DNA of 64,000 nt from Lyngbya sp. HA4199-MV5 (GCA_019359375.1 JAHHHL010000033.1:1-64000), one strand, 5' to 3'. Positions 6,771 to 17,290 are shown, numbered from the stretch's first letter. The notes: generated by a model not told the origin, from the sequence alone. Program-made: numbers and translations.

Positions 6771-9272
6771 CTAAGCGATCGACTGGCTATTGCCCAAGAG
6801 CGGCAGGGTCACCTTAAAGGTAGCGCCTTTCCCCAAGCCTGGGCTGTCTGCCTCGACGGTACCGTTATGTAACTCGACTAATTGCTGCACGATCGCCAGC
6901 CCCAGCCCCAAGCCTCCTTCAACGCGGGTTGATGATGAATCTGCTTGTCGAAAGCGATCGAAGACAAAGGGGAGAAAATCAGCGCTGATCCCTTTCCCGG
7001 TATCGGTGACGATTATTTGAGCACCGTATTTGCCAGTACGCTGAGAATCGATATCCACTGGCGCTGCTGTTACTGGCGCGCCGACTCCCGTTTCTGGTCT
7101 TCCCACATTGCTTAAGGTGATTGTCTCTTGCGCTCCCCGGTCCCCTACCTTTTGCCCCCTGTCCTCTGCCTTCTGCCTTCTGCCCTCTGCCTTCTGCCTT
7201 ATCTCTTCTGCTTTCTGCCCTATCGCTTCTTGACGAACGATCGCCAACTGCACCCCTATTTGACCACCCTCCGAGGTGAATTTGATGGCGTTAGCGAGCA
7301 AGTTCCACACCACCTGTTGTAAGCGGTCTGAGTCGCCCAAAACGATGAAGGTAGCGGCTCGTTGCGCTATGGGCAGCGGTTCGTCCAGCCGCGTGATGGT
7401 GATAGACTTCGCTACTGCCGCTGGACGCATCGCCTCAATTGCAGCGGTGATGATGGTTACCAGATCAACGGGGTGCAGTTGCAGGTAAATCTTTCCTTGT
7501 GTGATTTTGGAAATGTCGAGAATGTCATCGACTAGCTGGTTTTGCAGGCGAGCGTTGCGTTCGATCGTTTCCAGCGCCCGTGCCGTGGTTGAGGCATCAA
7601 ATTGGCGCGATCGCAGCATCTTTGCCCAGCCCAAAATCGAGTTCAAAGGTGTGCGCAATTCATGAGACAGCACGGCAAGAAACTCATCCTTCATGCGGTT
7701 TGCCTGCGCGAGTTGGTCGGTCTGGTTGCGTAGGGTTTGTTCTAGCCGCTGGCGCTCGGTCAAGTCGAGGATGAAGGCGATCGTTTGCTCCCGCGTTTCA
7801 CCCAAAAGCCCAAAACCGATTAAAACAGGGATACGGCTGCCGTCCTTGCGGATATATTCTTTCTCGTAAGGGGTACACTCTTCCTCCCTTTGCGCTTCCT
7901 GAATAGCCTTTGCGTCACGCGGTAAATATTCTACCGGGGTAAGCTTCGTCCATTGCAGTTTTCCTGCTTGCAGGTCTTCGCGGGAATAGCCCACAATGCG
8001 GAGAAACTCATCATTGGCTTCGTAAATACCACCGACTATATCGCCAAAGAGCAGTCCGACCACGTTCGCTTCCATCAAAGAAGTCAAGCGCTCTTGACTC
8101 AGTTTCAAGGCGGCTTCTGCTTGCTTCCGTTCACTCAGGTCTGCCACGATCGACATCACGCTGTCGGCTTCTGCGCTGACACCGCGTAGCACCGCTGTCC
8201 ACAGACCGATATAGATTAAAGACCCATCCTGGCGCTGTCGATAGGTTTCCATGCCGTTGAGCAAGTTCCCGTTGAGCGTCGCGTCGATGTTCGCCAAAAA
8301 TTCTGCCTGTTTATCTGTGGGGACGGTGGGCGTGCTGCGATCGAGCACGTCTGCCGCTTTCCACCCAAAGATTCTTTCTGCGGCTGGGTTCCAGCGTTTC
8401 ACAATGCCACGACGATCAAGCACCGTAATCGCTACTGGAGACGCTTGAATTAAAGCTTGAAGTGCTTGATTCGTTTCTTGAAGGGATTGCTCTGCCTGCT
8501 TGCGTTCGGTGATATCTAACCCAGTGCAAATCACGCAGTAGACTGCTCCTCGCTCATCGGGCAAAATGTTGTTTGACCAGGCGATCGTGTGGCGACTTCC
8601 ATCTTTAGCCAGCCAATCGTTTTCGTATTGATCAGAAGCCGCACTCGCGCACAGCGTTTGAAAGACCTGTTTCGCTGGTTCAATGTCTTCTACGGGCAAA
8701 AATAAATCCCAGGGGTACTTGCCACTTACCTCTGCAAAGGTATATCCCGTCAGCCGCTCGCAGGCGTGGTTAAACTGCATGATGCGACCGTGACGATCGA
8801 GCACCATGATCAAACTGCCAGCCGTACCCACGATCGCGGCAATTAAATCTCGTTCTCGCCGGAGTGCCCTGATCAGTTGCTGCCGCGCCGAACTCAGCGC
8901 CGTAATCATCAACGAGACGACGATAAATATACCCAGCCGCACGCTATCAGCCGTATTTGCCAGAACAAGCGAATAAACTGGGGGCAGAAAAAAATAGTTT
9001 GATAGCAGAGCTGCGATCGCCGTGGCACATAACCCCGCGCCTAACCCGCCATACCAGGCACTAAGCATCACCGCTACAAAAAACACCAAAAACGGTGAAC
9101 TTCGCATGGGTATCCAGCGATTGAGTAGCAGCATTAGTCCCAGCGCCAACACCAGCGACAGGAGCATCACCCCGTAGCGCACCAGGGGCGAACGTTCGGG
9201 CTTTGCAACGAGTTGAGCGATCGACAGGTTAGTCAGAGGGAAGGCGTGAACGTTAGATCGGCGGAGTGGCAA
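6771..9272 (-). CDS. Membrane PAS-domain sensor histidine kinase with repeat-derived insert
   Basis: The protein has 833 residues. Residues about 30-135 hold four hydrophobic helices of the DUF4118 (KdpD-like) type. Three PAS/PAC sensor modules follow (about 140-260, 265-385, 390-510, each ending in a DLTERK-like PAC tail), then HisKA with the phospho-acceptor His in FLAVLSHELRTPLNS near residue 537, and an HATPase domain with N box NLLANAIKF, G1 DTGKGIS, F box FDRFRQADSS and G2 GLGLGLAIVQQL. Between the N and G1 boxes (about 677-745) sits an abnormal charged insert whose first part has a 7-residue period (QKAEEIR, QKAEGRR, QKAEDRG, QKVGDRG). It is encoded by the same GGCAGAR heptamers found between genes. 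Both ATP-binding motif sets remain, so activity is possible. No response regulator is adjacent. Confidence 0.93.
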   Translation of the reverse strand: MPLRRSNVHAFPLTNLSIAQLVAKPERSPLVRYGVMLLSLVLALGLMLLLNRWIPMRSSPFLVFFVAVMLSAWYGGLGAGLCATAIAALLSNYFFLPPVYSLVLANTADSVRLGIFIVVSLMITALSSARQQLIRALRRERDLIAAIVGTAGSLIMVLDRHGRIMQFNHACERLTGYTFAEVSGKYPWDLFLPVEDIEPAKQVFQTLCASAASDQYENDWLAKDGSRHTIAWSNNILPDERGAVYCVICTGLDITERKQAEQSLQETNQALQALIQASPVAITVLDRRGIVKRWNPAAERIFGWKAADVLDRSTPTVPTDKQAEFLANIDATLNGNLLNGMETYRQRQDGSLIYIGLWTAVLRGVSAEADSVMSIVADLSERKQAEAALKLSQERLTSLMEANVVGLLFGDIVGGIYEANDEFLRIVGYSREDLQAGKLQWTKLTPVEYLPRDAKAIQEAQREEECTPYEKEYIRKDGSRIPVLIGFGLLGETREQTIAFILDLTERQRLEQTLRNQTDQLAQANRMKDEFLAVLSHELRTPLNSILGWAKMLRSRQFDASTTARALETIERNARLQNQLVDDILDISKITQGKIYLQLHPVDLVTIITAAIEAMRPAAVAKSITITRLDEPLPIAQRAATFIVLGDSDRLQQVVWNLLANAIKFTSEGGQIGVQLAIVRQEAIGQKAEEIRQKAEGRRQKAEDRGQKVGDRGAQETITLSNVGRPETGVGAPVTAAPVDIDSQRTGKYGAQIIVTDTGKGISADFLPFVFDRFRQADSSSTRVEGGLGLGLAIVQQLVELHNGTVEADSPGLGKGATFKVTLPLLGNSQSIA
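7141..7232 (-). repeat. In-frame heptamer repeat inside a histidine kinase gene
   Basis: On the + strand this stretch is a run of CTTCTGC/CCTCTGC/CTTCTGC units, the complement of the GGCAGAR heptamer that fills many intergenic gaps in this window. Because three heptamers make 21 bp, the frame stays open and the product is a 7-residue repeat. The insert lies in a surface loop between two beta strands of the Bergerat ATPase fold, going by family topology. Confidence 0.85.
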
Positions 9273-9502
9273 TGCTTATGCCTCCAGGTAGGGCAGTATC
9301 CATAGTTGGGCATACTTAAGCGGGAACTGTCATGTCTCTAGTGACATAAATTAATACGACTAAAGTTTATCTGAATGATGAGAATGCACCATTTACACCG
9401 ATTGGCTCTGGCTTATGGTTTAAGTGCCGCTATGCGGAGACCGAAGGCAAAAAACCTTAGTTCTAGGCTGACCTCTAGCGCTGCCCGTTCAGAGAGCTTT
9501 GC
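9273..9502. other. Intergenic region between divergent kinase and comF
   Basis: This 230-bp gap separates two divergently transcribed genes and should contain both promoters. It includes TTAATACGACTAAAGTTTATCTGAATGATGAGAATGC, AT-rich compared with the flanks (9351-9386), but I cannot assign a promoter with confidence. No gene is seen. Confidence 0.4.
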
Positions 9503-10189
9503 GTGATGCATAGCTTTAGCAAACGACTGCTTGGGGTGGCTGATCTACTATTACAGGCTCAGTGCCCACTTTGCCAGCGTTCCACCGCAAAAACGTTCTG
9601 CCCCGACTGTCAGCGCCAGATCGAGCGGTGTCGCTTTTGTCATGCGGAGTGGATGCAGCAGGAGCACCTGCCCATCTTTGCCTGGGGGTCTTACAGCGGC
9701 GCACTACGGCGAACGATCGCGGTCTTCAAATATGAAAACAAGCCTCACCTGGCGCGTCCCCTCGGTCACTGGATGGCTGATGCGTGGCTAAAGACACCTG
9801 ATCGCGTCATACCGTTTACCGTTGTGCCCATTCCCATGCATCCAGACAAACAGAAACAGCGTGGCTTCAATCAGGCAGAGTTGCTGGCAGAGCATTTTTG
9901 TGAGCAAACGCGACTCCCGCTGCAAGCAAAGGGGCTGGAGCGATCGCGCGAAACGACAGCCCAGTTTCAACTCTCGGCGGGCGATCGAGAACGCAACCTC
10001 GCAGATGCCTTTAGCCTCGGCGCTGCTTTTCACAAACGTCCTCCCACAAAAGCGGTACTGCTCCTCGACGACATTTACACCACAGGCGCAACCGCTCGTT
10101 CCGCTGCCCAAACGCTCCGTCGCCACGGTATTCGAGTACAGGGGCTGATTGTTCTGGCGCGGGCGGCTTTGGAGAAGGATAAAGGATGA
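9503..10189 (+). CDS. comF: ComF-family amidophosphoribosyltransferase-like protein
   Basis: ComF-type proteins combine an N-terminal zinc ribbon with a phosphoribosyltransferase fold; in transformable bacteria they are needed for DNA uptake or processing. Here the zinc ribbon is visible as CPLCQRS...FCPDC...CRFCHAEW (residues about 19-50). The PRTase core has PIPMHPDKQKQRGFNQAELLA and the PRPP loop LLLDDIYTTGAT (about 188-200). The length of 228 residues is typical. The start is ambiguous: GTG at 9503 or the adjacent ATG at 9506, which differ by one residue. Cyanobacterial natural competence depends on type IV pili, so a link with the PilT-type gene at 28 kb is possible but inferred only. 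Confidence 0.92.
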   Translation: MMHSFSKRLLGVADLLLQAQCPLCQRSTAKTFCPDCQRQIERCRFCHAEWMQQEHLPIFAWGSYSGALRRTIAVFKYENKPHLARPLGHWMADAWLKTPDRVIPFTVVPIPMHPDKQKQRGFNQAELLAEHFCEQTRLPLQAKGLERSRETTAQFQLSAGDRERNLADAFSLGAAFHKRPPTKAVLLLDDIYTTGATARSAAQTLRRHGIRVQGLIVLARAALEKDKG

Positions 10190-10272
10190 AGTATAAAGTA
10201 TAAAAACTTAGCCCTCTGCCCTCTGCCCTCTGCCTTTATTTATCCTTCATCCTTTATCCTTTAGCCTTCCTC
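10190..10272. repeat. STRR-like spacer between comF and response regulator
   Basis: This short convergent gap consists largely of heptamers (CCTCTGC, CCTTTAT, CCTTCAT). An inverted pair, AAAGGATGAAGTATAAAGTATAAAAAC opposite TTTATCCTTCATCCTTTATCC, could act as a bidirectional terminator between the two convergent genes. The terminator role is inferred. Confidence 0.5.
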
Positions 10273-10965
10273 CTACTCCTTAATCAACCCATGCTCCAAC
10301 GCATAGCGCACTAGCTCTGTCCGGCTGCTGGTGCCTGTTTTGCTGAAGAGGCGACTGACGTATTTTTCGACGTTTCGGACGCTGGTTTCAAGGCGACGGG
10401 CGATTTCTTTGTTCATCAAGCCGTCTACAACGAGGTTGAGGACGCTTTGCTCTCTGGGCGTGAAGTCAATCTGGGTGGTGTTGGGAAGTTGGGCGATCGT
10501 GCCCCCTTTCGTCAACAATCGCTTGATTTCTTCAATCTCACGAATCACATCATCAATATTGCGCGGTTCGTCTTCACCAGAGGCACGGACGGCATCTCGC
10601 TTTTGCAGCAGGTTGGTGACGATCGCCACCAGTTCATCGGGGTCAAAGGGTTTGGATAGATAAGCATCGGCACCTGCGTTGTAGCCCTGGATGCGATCGG
10701 CAGTCATACCCCTAGCCGTGAGAAACACCACAGGCAGCGTTTTGAACTGCGGTTCTTCGCGCAAGTGCTTGAGGAACTGGTAGCCATCGACCTGGGGCAT
10801 CATCACATCGGTAATCACCAGATCGGGGCGCTGTTGCCGTGCTAAAGCCAAGCCTTCCGCTGCGTTGCTGGCGGCATTTACCGCAAAGCCACTATCTTCC
10901 AGGTATGCCTGCACTGCTTCCCGCAAGCCTGGTTCATCGTCCACGAGCAAGAGTTGACCTGGCAT
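10273..10965 (-). CDS. rre1: NarL/LuxR-type response regulator, Ycf29/Rre1-like
   Basis: The 230-residue protein has a receiver domain (5-125) with the acidic pair DD at 9-10, the phospho-acceptor Asp53 in ITDVMMPQVDGYQFL, Thr83 in FLTARG and Lys105 in LSKPFDPDEL. A LuxR-type HTH follows (about 165-228; FTPREQSVLNLVVDGLMNKEI). The receiver wording (MMPQVDGYxFL, TARGMTxDRIxGY, DAYLxKPFDPxEL) matches what I know of plastid Ycf29 and cyanobacterial Rre1. Rre1 is known to be paired with the histidine kinase Hik2 and to activate chaperone genes under stress. No kinase is adjacent, as expected for Rre1. The symbol is assigned by pattern recall, without alignment. Confidence 0.78.
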   Translation of the reverse strand: MPGQLLLVDDEPGLREAVQAYLEDSGFAVNAASNAAEGLALARQQRPDLVITDVMMPQVDGYQFLKHLREEPQFKTLPVVFLTARGMTADRIQGYNAGADAYLSKPFDPDELVAIVTNLLQKRDAVRASGEDEPRNIDDVIREIEEIKRLLTKGGTIAQLPNTTQIDFTPREQSVLNLVVDGLMNKEIARRLETSVRNVEKYVSRLFSKTGTSSRTELVRYALEHGLIKE

Positions 10966-11309
10966 GAAGACCGCGCGCTCCTAATAATCGTTCGCATTCT
11001 CCTTATTGTAGCGGTCAGCGGGCAGGGGTAGCGGCTAGGAGTGAGGAGTGAGGGGTGAGGAGTGAGGAGTCAGGAATCAGAAGCCAGAAGCCACCTTTTT
11101 AGCCTTTAGCTGTAATGACAAACTAAGTTGGTTTACGTAACGCATCGAGTAGAGTATCTAATTAGACTTGCTCAAACCTTGATTTTAAGCTCTAAATGTT
11201 TGGCACTTAGTTTTACAAGCTACTAATTTTCGACCACGGTACGCATGCTAATTTGAAATGTCATTACATTTAGCCTTTAGCCTTCATCCTTCATCCCTCT
11301 CTCCACTCC
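10966..11309. repeat. Intergenic heptamer repeats flanking an inverted-repeat element
   Basis: The region upstream of the response regulator holds heptamers of the GTGAGGA/GTCAGGA kind at about 11036-11092 and CCTTTAG/CCTTCAT units at 11271-11300. Between them lies the AT-rich inverted-repeat element at 11111-11268, listed separately. No protein gene is supported. Confidence 0.7.
11111..11268. mobile_element. MITE-like AT-rich element with TGTAATGACA ends
   Basis: Perfect 10-bp terminal inverted repeats, TGTAATGACA at 11111-11120 and TGTCATTACA at 11259-11268, enclose about 140 bp of clearly AT-rich DNA in a GC-richer region. Both sides are flanked by TTTAGC (11105-11110 and 11269-11274), which may be a 6-bp target duplication. 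Because TTTAGC is also part of the local heptamer family, this last point is uncertain. No coding capacity is seen. Confidence 0.55.
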
Positions 11310-12182
11310 CTACTCCCCACTCCCCACTCCCTCCCTACGCTTACTGGTGCCTGAAGGAGTCGTAGCTGGCTTTTTCTGAGGCTTTTTCTCGACAGGCTTT
11401 TTCTCGACGGGCTTTTTCTCCACTGTAGGACTGCTGGCTGGCTTTTGATCGCCCTGTACTTTGAAGGATTGAATGCTTTGCTCAAACATGGCGAGCCGCT
11501 GCGGATAGTCTCCGGCTCTGGTGGAGTAGGCGACTGTCCAGAGGGTTTTGCCTTGCTTGATCACGTAAATTAGCTGGCGCAGGGCATCGGGTTGAGATCC
11601 GGTGGGCTGGACGCTGGCTTCTGTCACCAACCGTCCGGCGGGATAAGAACCAACCTGCACCGTTTTGCGCTCGATCGTCCGAATGGGCGTGGGCAAGGAC
11701 TGCACAGCAGCATCAATATAGGCATCCACCGTGACGGTTTCGGGCACTTTAACGGCACTGATCACCACATTCGTCACGCCACCTGTGCGATCGGGCTTGG
11801 GATCGACGGCAATCAGCAGAAACGTGCTGGGGTTTTGCTCGACCAGGCTGGCAATCTTTTCGTAGTCTGCTCCGAGCGATCGAATCCCTTTAATCAACGT
11901 CTGGAGTCCAGTAGTGTTAGGACTCCCTCCCCGATAATTCTCTGGCAACGCTAGCTCAATGCCCGGAGCCTTAAAGGTTTGCCATTTTTTGACGAGTGCG
12001 TCTGCTCCAGAAGGTTTAAGGCGCGATCGGGCACCGGATGTTCCCGTTAAGGCATCTGCTCCCGTTGGTTGTGGTGTAGCCTTGGATGTTGGCGTTTTTT
12101 CAGGTTTGGGAGTCGCCGCTTGACTGCACACTGCCCCAAAACTCAACAGGATAACGCCAAGGCTGATAAGTAACTTTTGCAT
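11310..12182 (-). CDS. Exported PsbP-like protein, function unknown
   Basis: The most likely start is the ATG ending at 12182 (MQKLLISLGV); a TTG four codons upstream is also in frame. An N-terminal signal peptide runs to about SQAA, with one Cys in GAVCSQ that does not make a clean lipobox. A Pro/Thr/Lys-rich linker follows, then a globular domain (about 75-245) with strands such as FKAPGIELALPENYRG, SYPAGRLVTEA, LIYVIKQGKTLWTVAYST and a final amphipathic helix (FEQSIQSFKV). This resembles the PsbP/Mog1 fold of cyanobacterial lumenal or periplasmic proteins, but I cannot name the family. The C-terminus is low-complexity (repeated VEKKP), and its last residues (EGVGSGE) come from the intergenic heptamer CCCCACT. 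Confidence 0.7.
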   Translation of the reverse strand: MQKLLISLGVILLSFGAVCSQAATPKPEKTPTSKATPQPTGADALTGTSGARSRLKPSGADALVKKWQTFKAPGIELALPENYRGGSPNTTGLQTLIKGIRSLGADYEKIASLVEQNPSTFLLIAVDPKPDRTGGVTNVVISAVKVPETVTVDAYIDAAVQSLPTPIRTIERKTVQVGSYPAGRLVTEASVQPTGSQPDALRQLIYVIKQGKTLWTVAYSTRAGDYPQRLAMFEQSIQSFKVQGDQKPASSPTVEKKPVEKKPVEKKPQKKPATTPSGTSKRREGVGSGE

Positions 12183-12194
12183 AAAGCGTGTCAA

Positions 12195-14232
<2,038 letters not shown>

Positions 14233-14273
14233 GGCGATCGTGCCAACTCACCGTCCGTTAAATCGCTGCTGAA

Positions 14274-14313
14274 ACCACACCTTGCCTGCATAAACCAGGC
14301 TAAGTTGTGGAGG
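14274..14313 (+). terminator. Candidate hairpin downstream of pyrG
   Basis: ACCACACCTTGCCTG and CAGGCTAAGTTGTGG(AG)GT form an interrupted stem around a CATAAAC loop, about 40 bp after the pyrG stop. There is no clear T-run, so it could be a factor-dependent terminator or a processing signal. Confidence 0.4.
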
Positions 14314-14382
14314 TATAACAGGTGCTACCGCTACACCCATAGGGGTGATAAGGTTACGCTAGTCTTGAGTCTTTGAGAACGC

Positions 14383-14595
14383 GTGGCTTACTGGATCAAA
14401 CTCAATTACGAGCGCAACACTTATGTGATCGATCTGGATCGAGTCACAGCGTTTTGCTATGTGCCCAATGCCCGCGTGTCGTTTGCGCTGCTGGACGGTA
14501 ATACGACGATCGTCGTCACCCAACAAAGCGATCCCGACACGTATCAAATGATTTTGGACTACGTGGAAAAGCGCACTGGGTATGGGTTGCCGTAG
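14383..14595 (+). CDS. Small conserved cyanobacterial protein, 70 residues
   Basis: A short soluble protein starts at a GTG (14383) directly before AYWIKLNYERNTYVIDLDRVTAFCY. Its predicted strands alternate regularly (NTYVIDL, ARVSFALLD, TTIVVTQ), and a C-terminal helix runs SDPDTYQMILDYVEKRTG. The codon use and fold-like pattern look real, and I recall similar short proteins in cyanobacterial genomes, but I cannot name a function. There is no signal peptide or membrane segment. The stop is followed immediately by heptamer repeats. Confidence 0.68.
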   Translation: MAYWIKLNYERNTYVIDLDRVTAFCYVPNARVSFALLDGNTTIVVTQQSDPDTYQMILDYVEKRTGYGLP

Positions 14596-15054
14596 GGGGG
14601 AGAGGCAGAAGGATGAGGGATGAGGGATGAGGGCAGAAGGGGAGGCAGGGGAAGCAGAGGGGGAAGCAGGGAAAGTCAGGAGGCAGAGGGCAGAAGGGGA
14701 GCAGTGATTCAGTCTTCAATCAACCCTGCGGGAAGCAAGCTACAGTCGCCAGTGATTAGTCATGTCACGTCATCCACTGGCGACTATTTCACTGTTCACC
14801 GACGACTGTTAAAACCTTTTAGCCTTCATCCTTTATCCTTTCCTCATTCCTCATCCCTCCAACCCCACCCGATCGCCCACTCGTAAAACCTTGCCTGCTT
14901 GTGAGGGCGGGGTGCTAAGCCGTAAAGTATAAAAACTTAGCCTTTAAGCGATCAGCTTTTTAGCCTACCCTATGCCTTCGGCAGGCTTTGCCAACGGGAA
15001 GCAAGCCACATCCTTTAGCCTGTAGCCTTCACCCCCTCTCCCCTCCCCTTCCCC
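14596..15054. repeat. 459-bp gap filled with heptamer repeats
   Basis: Units GGATGAG, GGCAGAA, GGGGAAG and GGCAGGA occupy about 14600-14700; CCTTCAT, CCTTTAT and CCTCATC units follow at 14820-14860. At 14720-14747 lies a 28-bp segment whose exact reverse complement is part of the 33-bp tandem repeat at 21318-21383. CAGTCGCCAGTGATTAGT and TCCACTGGCGACT (about 14743-14787) form an inverted repeat. I see no gene. Confidence 0.75.
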
Positions 15055-16005
15055 ATGCCTGAACTCAACGCCTCCTTTGATCGCCTCTCCCAAGCCCTGA
15101 GCCAAGTCGTGGTTGGGCAATCTGCTTTAGTACAACAGTTCATGGTGGCGCTGTTGGCAGGAGGACACGTCATTTTGGAAGGGGTGCCGGGGACGGGCAA
15201 AACGCTGCTAGTAAAGGTGCTGGCGCAACTGGTACAGGCAGAGTTTCGCCGCATTCAGCTCACGCCCGACATCCTGCCCTCCGATATTCTGGGTACAAAT
15301 ATTTTTGACCTCAACACACGGGGCTTTACGCTGAAGAAAGGTCCCGTTTTTACCCAGGTGTTGCTGGCAGATGAAGTGAACCGCACACCGCCCAAAACAC
15401 AAGCCGCGCTGCTGGAGGCGATGGAGGAACAGCAGGTCACGCTGGATGGGCAAAGTTTAGCGCTGCCTGATTTGTTCTGGGTCATTGCAACGCAAAACTC
15501 ACTGGAGTTTGAGGGCACCTATCCTTTACCAGAGGCACAACTCGATCGCTTCCTGTTCAAGCTGATTGTTGACTATCCTGACCCCAAAGCCGAGAAGCAA
15601 ATGCTGCTAAACAGCCACACAGGGCTGCAAACCAAACGACTTGATCTGGCAAAGCTGAAGCCACTGCTGTCGGTAGAACAAATTTTGGGCGCACGTCGAT
15701 CGGTACAGTCCGTTACCGTTGCCGATCCGCTCATCGACTACCTGCTGGCACTGGTACAGCGATCGCGCCAGCATCCCGATCTGGCTTTGGGCGCATCACC
15801 ACGATCGGCAGTGGCATGGCTCCAGGCGAGTAAAGCCAACGCATGGCTCAACGGACGCGATTTTGTCACGCCCGATGATATCAAAGTGATCGCTCCGCCC
15901 ATCTTGCGCCACCGCTTCATCCTGCGCCCGGAAGCACAGTTGGATGGACTTCAGGTTGACGCGGTGGTTAAGACTCTTTTGAACCAAATTCCTGTCCCGC
16001 GCTGA
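15055..16005 (+). CDS. MoxR-family AAA+ ATPase
   Basis: The 316-residue AAA+ protein has Walker A GVPGTGKTLL (about 43-52), Walker B VLLADEVNRTPPKTQAALLEAMEE, sensor 1 IATQNSLEFEGTYPLPEAQLDRF, and a C-terminal lid domain with GASPRSAVAWLQASKA. MoxR ATPases are chaperone-like proteins that mature metal-containing or membrane enzyme complexes, and they usually sit next to DUF58, DUF4129 and DUF4350 genes. Here no DUF58 gene follows; the DUF4350 and DUF4129 genes are 6-9 kb away on the opposite strand. The ATG at 15055 follows a heptamer-repeat spacer. Confidence 0.95.
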   Translation: MPELNASFDRLSQALSQVVVGQSALVQQFMVALLAGGHVILEGVPGTGKTLLVKVLAQLVQAEFRRIQLTPDILPSDILGTNIFDLNTRGFTLKKGPVFTQVLLADEVNRTPPKTQAALLEAMEEQQVTLDGQSLALPDLFWVIATQNSLEFEGTYPLPEAQLDRFLFKLIVDYPDPKAEKQMLLNSHTGLQTKRLDLAKLKPLLSVEQILGARRSVQSVTVADPLIDYLLALVQRSRQHPDLALGASPRSAVAWLQASKANAWLNGRDFVTPDDIKVIAPPILRHRFILRPEAQLDGLQVDAVVKTLLNQIPVPR

Positions 16006-16126
16006 AGCACGATTGCTTCAAAAAAGCTTTGAAAATAGCAGCTACGGCAGCGTACTGACTGAACGTTACAGCAGTACGCGCATTGGTGAGGGTGACTATA
16101 GCGGTCAAAACCCCAATAGGCAAGGC

Positions 16127-16175
16127 TTTATCTTCTGCCTCCTGCCTTCTGCCCTCTGCCTCCTGCCGTACACCC
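16127..16175. repeat. Heptamer repeat between moxR and cphB
   Basis: CTTCTGCCTCCTGCCTTCTGCCCTCTGCCTCCTGCC is a run of the (CY)TCTGC heptamer in the convergent gap between the MoxR and cyanophycinase genes. The rest of the gap (16006-16126) shows no feature I can name. Confidence 0.75.
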
Positions 16176-16189
16176 AGCACGTTGCCATA

Positions 16190-17071
16190 TCATCCTTGAT
16201 CGATCGGCGATCGCTTCTCTAAATCAAACTTGTAGCCGTGGGGCAGAATGTGCAGCGTGGCGTTGCAGAGGGCAAGCGGTTCATCTCGCAGCAACTCTTC
16301 TACATTGTTGTGGGTGATATTTGCCACATCCACTACCGTAATCGCGCCTTCACCAATGACTTCTAACTCTTTACCGTTGATAGCGATCGCCGTGTTTTCG
16401 TCAATGCCAAAGCCGAGGTTGACAGGCTGCTGAGCGATCGCCGATAGCAAGCGACCCAGGCGACCCCGTTGAGCAAAGTGCTGGTCAATCACCACTCCGG
16501 GCAGAAAGCCCATACCGTCATCCATACGGGCGACTTCCATGCGGGGGTTTGTTTCCCCTTCACCTTCTACAATCATCATGTCGGGCATCATGGCGGCTCC
16601 AGCACTGGTACCCGCAATGACAATGCCTTCAGCAAAACGCTTGTGCAGCAGAGCATCGAGTTCCGTATCTTTCAGGCATTCGGTAATGCGCGCCTGGTTG
16701 CCTCCTGTAAAAAAGACACCTGTGGCATCCTGGGTCAGTTCTAGCGCTTTTGGGTCATTGGCATCTTCTCGTCTTGCGGTATCAACAACCTGCACCGATT
16801 CAACGCCCAACCGCTCAAAGATGTTCAAATACGTTTCGCCCACTTCGCCAGGAAGCCCTGTTGCAACCGTCATGACTACAATGCGAGCCTGTAACCCTCC
16901 AGCACGGCGCACAAATTCTCGCAGAATCGTGCAGTCTCCTTCTTTGTCCTCTGCGCCACCAATAATGACCAGTTGCCCGTGGGTTTCTGGGAGTGCCACG
17001 CTCTCCTGTGGCTCTGCTGTATCATCTGGCGATGGCGCTACGACGGTTCCTTCAGCATCCTGTACTGTCAT
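16190..17071 (-). CDS. cphB: Cyanophycinase
   Basis: CphB is an exo-acting serine peptidase that cleaves the storage polymer cyanophycin (Asp backbone with Arg side chains) into beta-Asp-Arg dipeptides. The sequence shows the S51-type fold: LVIIGGAEDKEGDC, the GVFFTGGNQARITE loop, the nucleophile Ser in IVIAGTSAGAAMM near residue 158, and the downstream LGFGIDENTAI segment with the acidic substrate residues. The 293-residue length is normal, including a short acidic N-terminal leader (about 25 residues). It stands 670 bp from the divergent CphA2-type synthetase, which is known to use the dipeptide CphB produces. Confidence 0.96.
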   Translation of the reverse strand: MTVQDAEGTVVAPSPDDTAEPQESVALPETHGQLVIIGGAEDKEGDCTILREFVRRAGGLQARIVVMTVATGLPGEVGETYLNIFERLGVESVQVVDTARREDANDPKALELTQDATGVFFTGGNQARITECLKDTELDALLHKRFAEGIVIAGTSAGAAMMPDMMIVEGEGETNPRMEVARMDDGMGFLPGVVIDQHFAQRGRLGRLLSAIAQQPVNLGFGIDENTAIAINGKELEVIGEGAITVVDVANITHNNVEELLRDEPLALCNATLHILPHGYKFDLEKRSPIDQG

Positions 17072-17179
17072 ATTGTCTCCAAACTCTAGCTAGTTAGTCT
17101 TATCAGTAGAGCATAGCGATCGCAGAGCTTGTCACAGCCATTCGGTAGATTTTGATACAGAAATGCTCAAGCTTGATTG

Positions 17180-17246
17180 AAACCTCGGAGGTTTGAGCCA
17201 CAACGCTGGTAATACGCTTAATGTCTGGTTGAAGCCTCCGAGGTTT
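17180..17246. repeat. AACCTCGGAGGTT inverted-repeat element, copy 1
   Basis: AAACCTCGGAGGTTT (17180-17194) and AGCCTCCGAGGTTT (17233-17246) are palindromic cores in inverse relation, about 40 bp apart, upstream of cphB. A second copy of the same design is at 62113-62203. It may be a mobile hairpin element or a regulatory hairpin. Confidence 0.6.
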
Positions 17247-17290
17247 GCGTCACACCAATGCCGCTCATCCATTGAGAAAGCCGCACAGGC

